Positions 1-5,531 of a stretch of DNA of 14,021 nucleotides are shown here, piece after piece; positions within the stretch are counted from its first letter, which is position 1, and each line of letters begins with the position of its first letter. The DNA lies in assembly GCA_021849995.1 (NCBI GenBank), contig JAJZSC010000025.1:1-14021 (forward strand), written 5' to 3'. This DNA comes from Bacillota bacterium (lineage in GTDB: Bacteria; Bacillota; Desulfitobacteriia; Desulfitobacteriales; Desulfitobacteriaceae). The notes beneath the pieces are model-generated. The model was not told where the DNA came from and ran no database searches. It saw only the letters and a program-made list of their open reading frames with translations. A program made the position numbers and the translations under genes.

Positions 1-558
1 GGTATGACAGAATCAAGTACTATCATTGTGACTGATGTTGGGCAGCATCAAATGTGGGCATCTCAGTTTTATAAATTTAAACGTCCCCGTACTTTTCTTA
101 CATCTGGGGGACTGGGTACTATGGGATACGGCTTACCGGCTGCTTTAGGGGCCCAAGTGGGGAAACGGGAAGAAATGGTTGTCTTATTCACGGGCGATGG
201 CGGCTTTATGATGAACTGTCAGGAACTGGCGGTAATTTCAGAGTACAACCTACCCATAAAAGTGCTCATTATTAATAATGGGATGCTTGGTATGGTGGCT
301 CAATGGCAGCGCATGTTCTATAACCACAACTATTCACATTCTGTTCTAAAAGACAGGACTGATTTTGTTAAATTGGCTGAGGCTATGGGAGTTAGCGGGA
401 TGAGGGTAACCGACCCTGCTGAACTGCAGAAGGTCTTAGATGAAGTTCTTGCCATGCCTGGGCCGGTAGTAGTGGATATCCGGATTCCTTTTGATGAAGA
501 TGTTCTTCCGATGGTTCCAGCTGGTGCCCGTTTGGATCAAATGATCATGGGAGGTTAG
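1..558 (+). CDS. ilvB: Acetolactate synthase large subunit, C-terminal third (partial, cut by window edge)
   Basis: This is the catalytic subunit of acetolactate (acetohydroxyacid) synthase, which condenses pyruvate with pyruvate or 2-oxobutyrate in the first shared step of branched-chain amino acid synthesis. The reading frame is open to the window edge, so the first visible Met is internal; about 185 of the usual 550 or so residues are present. The C-terminal thiamine diphosphate domain is clear: GDGGFMMNCQEL followed by IINN is the classic GDG...NN cofactor and magnesium motif, preceded by the conserved GLGTMGYGLPAALGAQ stretch. The stop lies 4 bases before the ilvN start, and the ilvN ribosome binding site sits inside its last codons, so the two are translationally linked. 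Confidence is high; the paralogous catabolic synthase AlsS is unlikely because a regulatory subunit gene follows. Confidence 0.96.
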   Translation, partial: GMTESSTIIVTDVGQHQMWASQFYKFKRPRTFLTSGGLGTMGYGLPAALGAQVGKREEMVVLFTGDGGFMMNCQELAVISEYNLPIKVLIINNGMLGMVAQWQRMFYNHNYSHSVLKDRTDFVKLAEAMGVSGMRVTDPAELQKVLDEVLAMPGPVVVDIRIPFDEDVLPMVPAGARLDQMIMGG

Positions 559-562
559 TTTT

Positions 563-1060
563 ATGAAGCACACATTGGCTGTATTGGTAGATAACAAACC
601 CGGTGTTTTGACCCATATTTCAGGCTTGATTAGTCGAAGAGCTTTTAATATTGAAAGTATAGCCGCCAGCTATACAGAAGAGGATGATACGACTCGGATT
701 ACAGTTGTGGTATCTGCTGATGACGAAATAGAATTAGAGCAAGTAGTAAACCAATTGTCCAAGTTGATTGACGTAATCAAGATTTGCAACTTAACCGCAG
801 TAGATTCTATTGAACGGGAGTTGGCAATGATAAAGGTGCAGGCCAGTCCAAAAACTCGTTCAAATATTGTTGACATTGTAGATATCTTCAGGGCTAAAAT
901 TGTAGATGTAAACAGAGAGACTATGGTAATAGAGCTAACAGGTGAAGATACTAAAATAGACGCTATCTGTGAGGTCTTGAAAGACTACGGAATAATTGAG
1001 ATTGCGAGGACAGGTAAGATTGCACTCTCAAGAGGTCCGATTCCAGCCAAGGATTTATAG
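563..1060 (+). CDS. ilvN: Acetolactate synthase small (regulatory) subunit
   Basis: This 165-residue protein has the usual length of the small subunit that activates IlvB and confers valine feedback inhibition. It opens with the family signature MKHTLAVLVDNKPGVLTHIS, an N-terminal ACT domain (about residues 3-77) with the NKPGVL valine-site loop and the FNIESIA motif. A second ALS-type ACT domain follows (about 85-160). The ATG start is supported by GGGAGG at 548-553, inside the end of ilvB. A strong terminator follows directly, so ilvC or leu genes are not immediately downstream here as they are in many ilv operons. The gene is also called ilvH in some genomes. Confidence 0.96.
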   Translation: MKHTLAVLVDNKPGVLTHISGLISRRAFNIESIAASYTEEDDTTRITVVVSADDEIELEQVVNQLSKLIDVIKICNLTAVDSIERELAMIKVQASPKTRSNIVDIVDIFRAKIVDVNRETMVIELTGEDTKIDAICEVLKDYGIIEIARTGKIALSRGPIPAKDL

Positions 1061-1069
1061 AAAATTATA

Positions 1070-1103
1070 AAAAGCTGTGAGCCGACCAAGCTTACAGCTT
1101 TTT
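1070..1103 (+). terminator. Rho-independent terminator of ilvBN
   Basis: A 13-bp stem (arms 1070-1082 and 1090-1102, one G-T pair) with a 7-base loop runs into a T tract (1099-1103). It begins 10 bases after the ilvN stop. Confidence 0.9.
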
Positions 1104-1231
1104 ATTTGATGGAATTAATTTGTTTCTACTTAGCTGAACTGTGCATTGTTCCTGAGATTCTGGAGGAAAAACTTCTGACTTGTCGAATTTTTATTGAGAA
1201 TTGATTAGTGGTTAAAGGAGAGGCCAAGTTT
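1104..1231 (+). other. Intergenic leader of the deacetylase gene
   Basis: There is no open frame of note. AAAGGAG at 1214-1220 is the ribosome binding site of the next gene. I saw no convincing -35/-10 pair, so the promoter is not assigned, although one must exist because the ilvBN terminator lies upstream. Confidence 0.4.
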
Positions 1232-2122
1232 ATGAAGAGTAAATTTAGTTTAGTCTATTTACTGTTATTGTTTTTTACACTTCTTGTTTTGAGTGGCTGT
1301 GGAATCAAATCGGTTACTAAAGATCAAAATAAAATTGGGTCAGAAAAAGAACAGAGCTCAAGTATAACTCAATTGTCTGAGCCGATAGAAAAAAAACCTA
1401 TAACAACTCAGCCCGTTAGGCAGGAGACACAAGTAATTTTTCCGGAAAACCCTAAAATTACCGCTATTCCGGTGCTTTATTATCATTCTATAGCAGTTGA
1501 AAAGGGAAATGAGCTTAGAATACCACCAGATCAATTCGAGTCTCAAATGAATTATTTGCATTCTAATGGTTATAGTACAATTTCTATGGATCAATTTTAT
1601 GAGTTTATGAATGGAACCAAACGGTTGCCAGACAAACCTATCTTAATCACATTTGACGACGGATATCAGGACAACTACAGTAATGCCTATCCAATTTTAA
1701 AAAAGTATGGGTTTACTGCGACCGTCTTCATGGTTAGTAATTTTGTAAATGGATCAGGTTTTATGAATAGTACTGAGTTGAAAGAACTTATCGCAAATGG
1801 ATGGAACATTGAAGGGCATACTGCGAATCATCTGGATCTCTCAACCTTAACGGGAGCCTCTATGTCACCGGAGATATCTGAAGCCAAAAATAAGTTGGAG
1901 CAAATAACCGGTAAAGAAGTTAAGTATTTTGCATATCCTTACGGAAAGTATAATGACGAAATTATCAAGAGTTTGAAATTAGCAGGCTATAAAATGGCCT
2001 TTTCAACTGAGCGCGGATGGGCCAAGGATGGTAGAAATATTATGCTTGTTAATCGTGTCTATTGTTATACGGATATGGGCATGAATGAATTTGTCCGTCG
2101 TCTTCAAAATCCTAGTTACTAA
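1232..2122 (+). CDS. Polysaccharide deacetylase (NodB domain) lipoprotein
   Basis: Predicted carbohydrate esterase family 4 enzyme that removes N-acetyl groups from peptidoglycan or another surface glycan, anchored on the outer face of the membrane. The first 23 residues are a lipoprotein signal peptide: basic start, hydrophobic core, lipobox LSGC with the acylated Cys at about 23. A Ser/Lys/Gln-rich linker follows to about 75. The NodB domain then shows YYHS (84-87), TFDDGY (about 140-145, catalytic and metal Asp), HTANHLDL (His about 196 and 200, metal ligands) and FAYPYGKYN. I chose ATG 1232 over the upstream in-frame GTG at 1208, because the SD at 1214-1220 lies downstream of that GTG and because the start then abuts the signal peptide (296 residues). 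The gene stands alone between two terminators. Exact substrate is unknown; similar spore-former proteins act on cell-wall or cortex peptidoglycan or on exopolysaccharide. Confidence 0.92.
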   Translation: MKSKFSLVYLLLLFFTLLVLSGCGIKSVTKDQNKIGSEKEQSSSITQLSEPIEKKPITTQPVRQETQVIFPENPKITAIPVLYYHSIAVEKGNELRIPPDQFESQMNYLHSNGYSTISMDQFYEFMNGTKRLPDKPILITFDDGYQDNYSNAYPILKKYGFTATVFMVSNFVNGSGFMNSTELKELIANGWNIEGHTANHLDLSTLTGASMSPEISEAKNKLEQITGKEVKYFAYPYGKYNDEIIKSLKLAGYKMAFSTERGWAKDGRNIMLVNRVYCYTDMGMNEFVRRLQNPSY

Positions 2123-2125
2123 GGC

Positions 2126-2156
2126 ATTAAGAACTATATAAGTATTAAGAACCATA
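2126..2156 (+). repeat. Short direct repeat after the deacetylase gene
   Basis: ATTAAGAACTATA (2126-2138) and ATTAAGAACCATA (2144-2156) differ at one base and are spaced 18 bp start to start. No function is evident. Confidence 0.5.
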
Positions 2157-2197
2157 CAATTTAATTTAAAGTATTTTTACTTTAATTAATCTCAACG

Positions 2198-2225
2198 GTC
2201 TTGCTTTACTTAGCAAGGCTTTTTT
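2198..2225 (+). terminator. Rho-independent terminator of the deacetylase gene
   Basis: An 8-bp stem (2198-2205 with 2212-2219), 6-base loop and a six-T run at 2220-2225. An AT-rich inverted repeat (AAAGTA...TACTTT, 2168-2183) lies just upstream. Confidence 0.9.
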
Positions 2226-2260
2226 ATCGAAAAGTTTTATTCAGTAAATGAGGACAACTC

Positions 2261-2287
2261 ACACAAATAGCCAAAATTCATATCCTG
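2261..2287 (+). promoter_or_regulatory. Possible mother-cell sporulation promoter (sigma-K/E type)
   Basis: AC at 2261-2262, a 16-base gap, then CATATCCT (2279-2286) fits the loose sigma-K pattern AC-N16-CATA-N3-T. It lies about 75 bases before a YjcZ-like peptide gene, which suits sporulation expression. The pattern is short and could occur by chance. Confidence 0.28.
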
Positions 2288-2360
2288 TAATGTAACCAGA
2301 TATTACCAATCAGAAACGAGTTCTCTCAAATTTAGAGGTTTTGTAAAGGAGGTAACTAAC

Positions 2361-2465
2361 ATGGCATTCGGTGCAGGTGGAGTTTGTGGTCCTGGATGGG
2401 GAGTAGGTATTGCAATAGTTGTAGTTATTATTCTCTTGCTTATTGCTATGGGAATTGTATTCTAA
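2361..2465 (+). CDS. Small YjcZ-like membrane peptide (34 aa)
   Basis: A 34-codon ORF preceded by an excellent ribosome binding site, AAAGGAGGT at 2345-2353, 7 bases before the ATG. The peptide has a Gly-rich head (MAFGAGGVCGPGWG) followed by a single hydrophobic helix rich in Val, Ile and Leu, ending GIVF at the C terminus. This head-plus-helix layout is typical of the YjcZ/sporulation small-protein family of spore formers, in which many members are expressed in the mother cell; that assignment rests on composition and layout, not on a database hit. A second peptide of the same design follows 42 bases downstream, and a terminator closes the pair. Function is unknown in the family generally. 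Confidence 0.72.
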   Translation: MAFGAGGVCGPGWGVGIAIVVVIILLLIAMGIVF

Positions 2466-2507
2466 AGTTTGATTAAAATACTCGACTAATATGTTGGGGG
2501 GATAAGA

Positions 2508-2609
2508 ATGTACGGTTATTGTGGCTACGGATATGGCGGATTTGGAATTGGCGCAGGTATTATAGCGATCGCAATTCTCATTCTGATTGCATTAGGAGTA
2601 ATCTTCTAA
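2508..2609 (+). CDS. Small YjcZ-like membrane peptide (33 aa), second copy
   Basis: A 33-codon ORF with a Gly/Tyr-rich head (MYGYCGYGYGGFGIGAG) and a hydrophobic C-terminal helix ending LGVIF, close in design to the 34-residue peptide just upstream, which ends MGIVF. The ribosome binding site is the G-run GGGGGG at about 2496-2501. The two peptides share layout and C-terminal pattern but have different heads, suggesting an old tandem duplication that diverged. The GYGYGG head is the hallmark of YjcZ-type sporulation peptides. The pair is probably one transcript ending at the terminator at 2630-2670. Confidence 0.75.
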   Translation: MYGYCGYGYGGFGIGAGIIAIAILILIALGVIF

Positions 2610-2629
2610 GACCAAAACTTCTGCAAACC

Positions 2630-2670
2630 AGAGGCTGTCTCAAAACGAGATAGCCTCTTCTTGATTATTT
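2630..2670 (+). terminator. Terminator of the YjcZ-like pair
   Basis: A 12-bp stem (2630-2641 with 2647-2658, one G-T pair) with loop AAAAC, followed by a T-rich but interrupted tail. It begins 20 bases after the second peptide's stop. Confidence 0.8.
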
Positions 2671-2874
2671 AAGGTCTGTGTTGCCATGTCGACACAAACC
2701 TTAAATGTATGGTGTAATGCCTAAGTGTATTAGTCACTCTCAATGGCATTAAAGCCGGTCACATGTCTTTTCCAGCCATAGGACATTTGACACTAGCGAA
2801 GACATGTCATCGCTGTTCCGTCGTTCATGGCGTATGCAGCACAAGCAAAGAATTTTCTTCGCTTGTTCTGTCGT

Positions 2875-2899
2875 TTGCTATAAAACTAGCAAGTTTTTT
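2875..2899 (+). terminator. Terminator-like hairpin with T run
   Basis: A 6-bp stem TTGCTA/TAGCAA with loop TAAAAC, followed by GTTTTTT. It is short and weak but has the form of an intrinsic terminator on the plus strand. Confidence 0.4.
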
Positions 2900-2932
2900 G
2901 AAAGAGTCGTAATGACTACGACTCTTTCTTTT
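2900..2932 (+). terminator. Strong perfect hairpin, probable terminator
   Basis: A perfect 12-bp stem (2900-2911 with 2917-2928), loop ATGAC, followed by TTTT. On the minus strand the stem is followed by a run of A, so it favours plus-strand termination, although the stem alone could also serve the minus-strand ORF at 3049-3138. Confidence 0.55.
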
Positions 2933-3048
2933 GGTGTTTGGCACCTAGGCCAGGAACTTGCCAACTCCTGTATTTGTTTTTTCTTAAAGAAAAAGAATAT
3001 TAAAGAGAGCGAGATAGAGAAATATTAGAAAAAATTAACAAATAAGGA

Positions 3049-3138
3049 CTACCACCACCAGCGGCGCCGCCAACCCCAGAATGGGAAGCCCCAGAATGGA
3101 AAGCCCCAACGAAAGAAACCCCATGGCCACCAATGCAT
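3049..3138 (-). CDS. Tryptophan- and phenylalanine-rich mini-protein (29 aa), unrecognised
   Basis: On the minus strand, ATG at 3138-3136 is preceded by AAGGGGG (3152-3146) with 7-base spacing, a good ribosome binding site. The frame encodes 29 residues, starting MHWWPWGFFRWGFPF, with a repeated GFPFW unit and ending RRRWWW. Ten of 29 residues are Trp and six are Phe; three Arg cluster near the end. The stretch is far more GC-rich than its AT-rich flanks, as Trp (TGG), Gly and Pro codons demand. I do not recognise a family by name; short aromatic and Arg-rich peptides occur in spore formers, but I cannot verify a match. A second minus-strand frame (3124-3035, also 29 codons, hydrophobic) overlaps it with a poorer start. 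Real translation is likely but unproven. Confidence 0.5.
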   Translation of the reverse strand: MHWWPWGFFRWGFPFWGFPFWGWRRRWWW

Positions 3139-3190
3139 ACAGAAACCCCCTTACTTTTGAGTTCTATAAGAGTGAGCAATTAACTAATAT

Positions 3191-3200
3191 TAGATTATGC
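3191..3200 (-). promoter_or_regulatory. Possible sigma-E/K -10 element for the Trp-rich ORF
   Basis: On the minus strand GCATAATCTA matches the mother-cell -10 pattern CATA-N3-TA and lies about 55 bases before the ATG of the Trp-rich ORF. I could not find a matching -35 element at the right distance. It also overlaps the inverted repeat GCAACA...TGTTGC (3199-3218). Confidence 0.2.
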
Positions 3201-3287
3201 AACAAATAGAAATGTTGCTATAAATTGGCAAATATATTCAAATTACTTTTGTGGTGTATAGATGAAAAAGACGAAAGTTAGAATAAT

Positions 3288-3315
3288 CTTAGCTAAGACT
3301 AAATTCTAATTAGTC
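3288..3315. repeat. Adjacent palindromes upstream of the membrane protein gene
   Basis: A perfect 10-bp palindrome CTTAGCTAAG (3288-3297) abuts a 6-bp inverted repeat GACTAA/TTAGTC (3297-3302 and 3310-3315). These could be operator half-sites for the gene at 3360. No sigma-A promoter with normal spacing was found around them, and the rest of 3139-3345 shows nothing further. Confidence 0.35.
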
Positions 3316-3359
3316 GGAAATACTAGGTTAAAGGTCATTAAGGGAAGGAGGGGGGGCTT

Positions 3360-3806
3360 TTGAGTTTTGTACAAATGTTACTGTTAGAAGGGTTATTGAT
3401 TATCATTGCCGGAGTCATCCTCTTCAGTGGAATATGGGGAGCTGTTGGTTCTGCAGGAATACTGAGTCTATTAAATCTATCGGCCAATGAATCAGTCGAG
3501 TTCTGGAGATGGGAGATCCCTCTACTTGCAGGAACGGCTGTTTGGGTAATCGTACTTGTTGTAATAAGTCGTAAAGCCCGTGAAAGCAACTTAATTACTA
3601 GTGTACTAGGGGGAGTAGCTAGTTTGGTTGTGTTCGGAGCATTTATAACTCCTGTTTTGGCAATTATTATTTGGGCTTTAGTAGTTGGAGTGGGGCTAAT
3701 TCCCCGATTTAAAAGAGTTCAAGTTTTTTGGGGGATTGCTCCTGTCTTGTGGAGGTTTATACTCGGGGTGGGGTTCATTATCTATGGTAATGTTCTAACA
3801 TTATAA
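3360..3806 (+). CDS. Unidentified integral membrane protein (148 aa)
   Basis: Start is TTG at 3360, supported by AAGGAGG at 3345-3351. The protein is very hydrophobic, with about four membrane helices: near residues 5-30 (LLIIIAGVILFSGIWGAVG), 53-70 (IPLLAGTAVWVIVLVVI), 80-113 (a long stretch probably forming a re-entrant or fourth helix) and 122-146 (FWGIAPVLWRFILGVGFIIY). Short basic loops (SRKAR, PRFKR) suggest cytoplasmic turns. No catalytic motif is visible and I do not recognise the family. It is followed by a small hairpin and then by the NiCo riboswitch of the cation transporter gene, so it may share a transcript with that leader, but no functional link is shown. Confidence 0.75.
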   Translation: MSFVQMLLLEGLLIIIAGVILFSGIWGAVGSAGILSLLNLSANESVEFWRWEIPLLAGTAVWVIVLVVISRKARESNLITSVLGGVASLVVFGAFITPVLAIIIWALVVGVGLIPRFKRVQVFWGIAPVLWRFILGVGFIIYGNVLTL

Positions 3807-3817
3807 AGCAAAATAGA

Positions 3818-3840
3818 CAGAGCTCCGGCTCTGATATTTT
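3818..3840 (+). terminator. Weak hairpin after the membrane protein gene
   Basis: A 6-bp GC-rich stem CAGAGC/GCTCTG with tetraloop TCCG (3818-3833), followed by ATATTTTG. It is probably a partial terminator, so some transcription may pass into the riboswitch. Confidence 0.45.
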
Positions 3841-3859
3841 GTGTTGTTGGCACTTGAAC

Positions 3860-3955
3860 CTCTGTAGCGAATTTGCTATTCTAATCATAAGTATACACTG
3901 TCAGGCGAATTGCTGGGCTCCACGCGAGCAACGGAAAGAACAACATCCGTGGGAC
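3860..3955 (+). ncRNA. NiCo (czcD) riboswitch aptamer for Co2+/Ni2+
   Basis: The conserved core of the NiCo riboswitch is recognisable from memory of the family. It reads GCTGGGC (3912-3918), then GAGCAACGG (3926-3934), then CCGTGGGAC (3947-3955). Three helices surround the junction: AATTTGC (3870-3876) with GCGAATT (3905-3911); GCTC (3917-3920) with GAGC (3926-3929); and CGGA (3932-3935) with TCCG (3946-3949). The conserved GGGAC overlaps the 5' arm of an intrinsic terminator, so metal binding would block the terminator and allow transcription. The next gene is a cation diffusion facilitator, the classic target of this riboswitch. The P1 closing helix is not clear to me, which is the main weakness. 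Confidence 0.78.
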
Positions 3956-3979
3956 TTCCTGAATCGGAAGTCCTTTTTT
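3952..3979 (+). terminator. Riboswitch expression-platform terminator
   Basis: A perfect 8-bp stem GGACTTCC (3952-3959) with GGAAGTCC (3966-3973), 6-base loop and six T (3974-3979). Its 5' arm includes the riboswitch GGGAC core, giving a metal-ON switch. Confidence 0.88.
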
Positions 3980-4079
3980 GCATCATTTGAAGTATGTATA
4001 TTCTCTTTAGGTGTCATAAGAGGCAACTAGGCAGTCACCTGTGCCAGACAATTTTCTCTATACGATTGGGGAGATTTTA

Positions 4080-5039
4080 TTGAAAGATAAAGAACGGGTT
4101 GCAGCAATTTCCGTACTATCCAATACCACATTGACAGTTAGTAAAGTAGGAGTTGGGTTGTTGACCGGATCGGTAAGTATAGTATCTGAAGGGATCCATT
4201 CAGGTATTGACCTGATAGCCGCAATTATTGCGTTGTTCGCTGTCCGGCAATCCGGAAAACCGGCCGATGAGCGTCACTCCTTTGGGCATGGGAAAATCGA
4301 GAATGTATCAGGTACAATAGAAGCTTTGCTTATATTCATTGCCGGTGTCTGGATAATTATCGAAGCTATTCACAAGTTTACTTCTGGTGTGTCTGTCGAA
4401 AAGGTTGAAATAGGTATGATCGTAATGGCACTTTCAGCCTTAGTAAACTTCTTCGTATCTAATTTACTTATGAAAGTAGCCCGCAAAACTGATTCGATAG
4501 CCCTTGAGGCTGATGCCCTGCATTTGCGCACTGATGTTTATACATCAGTGGGTGTTTTTATGGGACTGGCTTTAATGGCGATAACCGGATGGTCCTTCTT
4601 CGATCCATTAATTGCTATTGCCGTGGCGATCCTGATAATTAAAGCTTCTATCGACCTTACGAGGGAAGCATTTATGCCTCTAGTTGATGTAAGCATTCCA
4701 AAGCAAGAGTACGAGGTTATAATAGAAGTTCTTGATTCTTACTCAGAACACTTCGTAGAATTTCATGAGCTTAGGACTCGGCGCTCTGGATCTGAACGGC
4801 ATATTGATTTGCATTTGGTAGTACCCAAGTTTAGCCCGATAATTAAAGTGCATCAACTTTGTGATCATATTGAAAGTGATATTAGGAGTAAGATTCCATA
4901 CACGAATATTCTAATTCACGCCGAACCATGCGGAAGCCCTGAAGAGCCTTGTACTACAGGTACCGATCATAATCGATCCTGTAAGAATTGCTCCAATCGA
5001 AAAACATTTGTTAAACTGGGGAAAGAGCAGGATATTTAG
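4080..5039 (+). CDS. Cation diffusion facilitator (CDF) metal efflux transporter, probable Co2+/Ni2+ exporter
   Basis: Predicted proton-driven exporter of divalent metal ions in the cytoplasmic membrane. Start chosen is TTG at 4080, 5 bases after GGGGAGA (4068-4074). The family's usual opening (KDKERVAAISVLSNT) begins right there; an in-frame GTG at 4041 lacks an SD. Six membrane helices are expected. Metal-site motifs are HSGID in helix 2 (His about 40, Asp about 44), HGKIE in the loop after it, and ALHLRTD in helix 5 (His about 148, Asp about 152). The cytoplasmic ferredoxin-like domain (about 205-285) contains a His-rich segment. The last 40 residues add a Cys-rich tail, EPCGSPEEPC then DHNRSCKNC, with four Cys and one His, unusual for the family and possibly metal binding. 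The NiCo riboswitch upstream points to Co2+/Ni2+ as substrate. LapA-like gene follows 48 bases on. Confidence 0.92.
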   Translation: MKDKERVAAISVLSNTTLTVSKVGVGLLTGSVSIVSEGIHSGIDLIAAIIALFAVRQSGKPADERHSFGHGKIENVSGTIEALLIFIAGVWIIIEAIHKFTSGVSVEKVEIGMIVMALSALVNFFVSNLLMKVARKTDSIALEADALHLRTDVYTSVGVFMGLALMAITGWSFFDPLIAIAVAILIIKASIDLTREAFMPLVDVSIPKQEYEVIIEVLDSYSEHFVEFHELRTRRSGSERHIDLHLVVPKFSPIIKVHQLCDHIESDIRSKIPYTNILIHAEPCGSPEEPCTTGTDHNRSCKNCSNRKTFVKLGKEQDI

Positions 5040-5087
5040 CCATAAAAGTCGAAAGGGAGATAAAATTTTCAAAGGAGGCTTTCTATA

Positions 5088-5372
5088 TTGGTTATCCTTA
5101 TAATTTCTCTATTGTTTGCACTTCTAATATCAATTTTTGCTCTGCAGAATGCCGCACCAGTTACGATTAAATTCTTTTGGCTGCTAACTGAAGTTCCTTT
5201 AGTTTTAGTGATATTAGGTGCGGCCCTGGCTGGAGCTTTAATAGTTTTCTTGCTGGCAATCTGGCGTGAATTCAGATTAAGACATAAGGAAAGTTCTATT
5301 GAAACCATTCCTAAACCTGAGACTAAGACTGGCTGGGAGTCAGACACAGATCAGAAATCGCCGGATAATTAA
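5088..5372 (+). CDS. LapA-domain (DUF1049) small membrane protein
   Basis: A 94-residue protein with two N-terminal membrane helices (about residues 1-20 and 32-58) joined by the signature LQNAAPVTIKFFWLLTEVPL. A short basic then polar cytoplasmic tail follows. This is the lipopolysaccharide assembly protein A/DUF1049 domain; in Gram-positives it has no LPS role and its function is unknown. TTG 5088 is preceded by AAAGGAGG (5071-5078). No terminator separates it from the transporter gene, so the two are probably cotranscribed. B. subtilis YrvD, next to recJ, is a likely counterpart (recalled). Confidence 0.85.
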   Translation: MVILIISLLFALLISIFALQNAAPVTIKFFWLLTEVPLVLVILGAALAGALIVFLLAIWREFRLRHKESSIETIPKPETKTGWESDTDQKSPDN

Positions 5373-5478
5373 ACTTGGCTCTGTTCCAAAATACCACTGC
5401 ACTATAAAGATTTGCTAACTATCTGCAGTTAAACCACCTTTATGCGAACAATAGCTTTAAACTTAGTTTTTTACCTTC

Positions 5479-5508
5479 TTGCAAGTCGTTTTCACGCTGT
5501 CATATAAT
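5479..5508 (+). promoter_or_regulatory. Probable sigma-A promoter for the recJ block
   Basis: TTGCAA (5479-5484), 18-base spacer, and perfect TATAAT (5503-5508). Transcription would start about 5515, leaving a very short leader before the SD GGAGGG (5519-5524). The remainder of 5373-5478 shows no gene or clear terminator. Confidence 0.55.
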
Positions 5509-5531
5509 GAATTAGTCTGGAGGGTATAAAC

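Larger units (their letters stand above)
2671..2932. other. Chain of consecutive hairpins, possible structured RNA or decayed element
   Basis: No credible gene is seen here, but the stretch folds into back-to-back hairpins. They are: 2671-2702 (arms AAGGTCTGTGTTG and CGACACAAACCTT, one mismatch); 2715-2751 (TAATGCC/GGCATTA); 2758-2791 (10 bp, one mismatch); 2795-2814 (AGCGA/TCGCT around the palindrome GACATGTC); 2842-2865 (CAAGC/GCTTG); 2875-2892 (TTGCTA/TAGCAA, then six T); and a perfect 12-bp stem at 2900-2928. A 74-codon frame at 2804-3028 crosses several of these stems and has no ribosome binding site, so I do not call it a gene. It could be a noncoding RNA, a non-autonomous repeat, or stacked terminators. 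Confidence 0.5.

Noticed and set aside
2804..3028. A 74-codon plus-strand frame
   Set aside because: No ribosome binding site, odd composition, and it runs through several perfect hairpins including a terminator-like stem, so it is more likely an accidental frame.
3046..3183. Plus-strand Pro/Trp-rich frame (PEWEAPEWKAP-like)
   Set aside because: It opens right after a stop and has no start codon or SD before the repeats; it is the antisense of the better-supported minus-strand Trp-rich ORF.
3839..4030. A 63-codon plus-strand frame
   Set aside because: It lies across the NiCo riboswitch and its terminator and has no SD.
4041..4079. GTG 4041 as the start of the CDF transporter
   Set aside because: No SD in front of it; the TTG at 4080 has GGGGAGA at correct spacing and matches the usual N terminus of the family.
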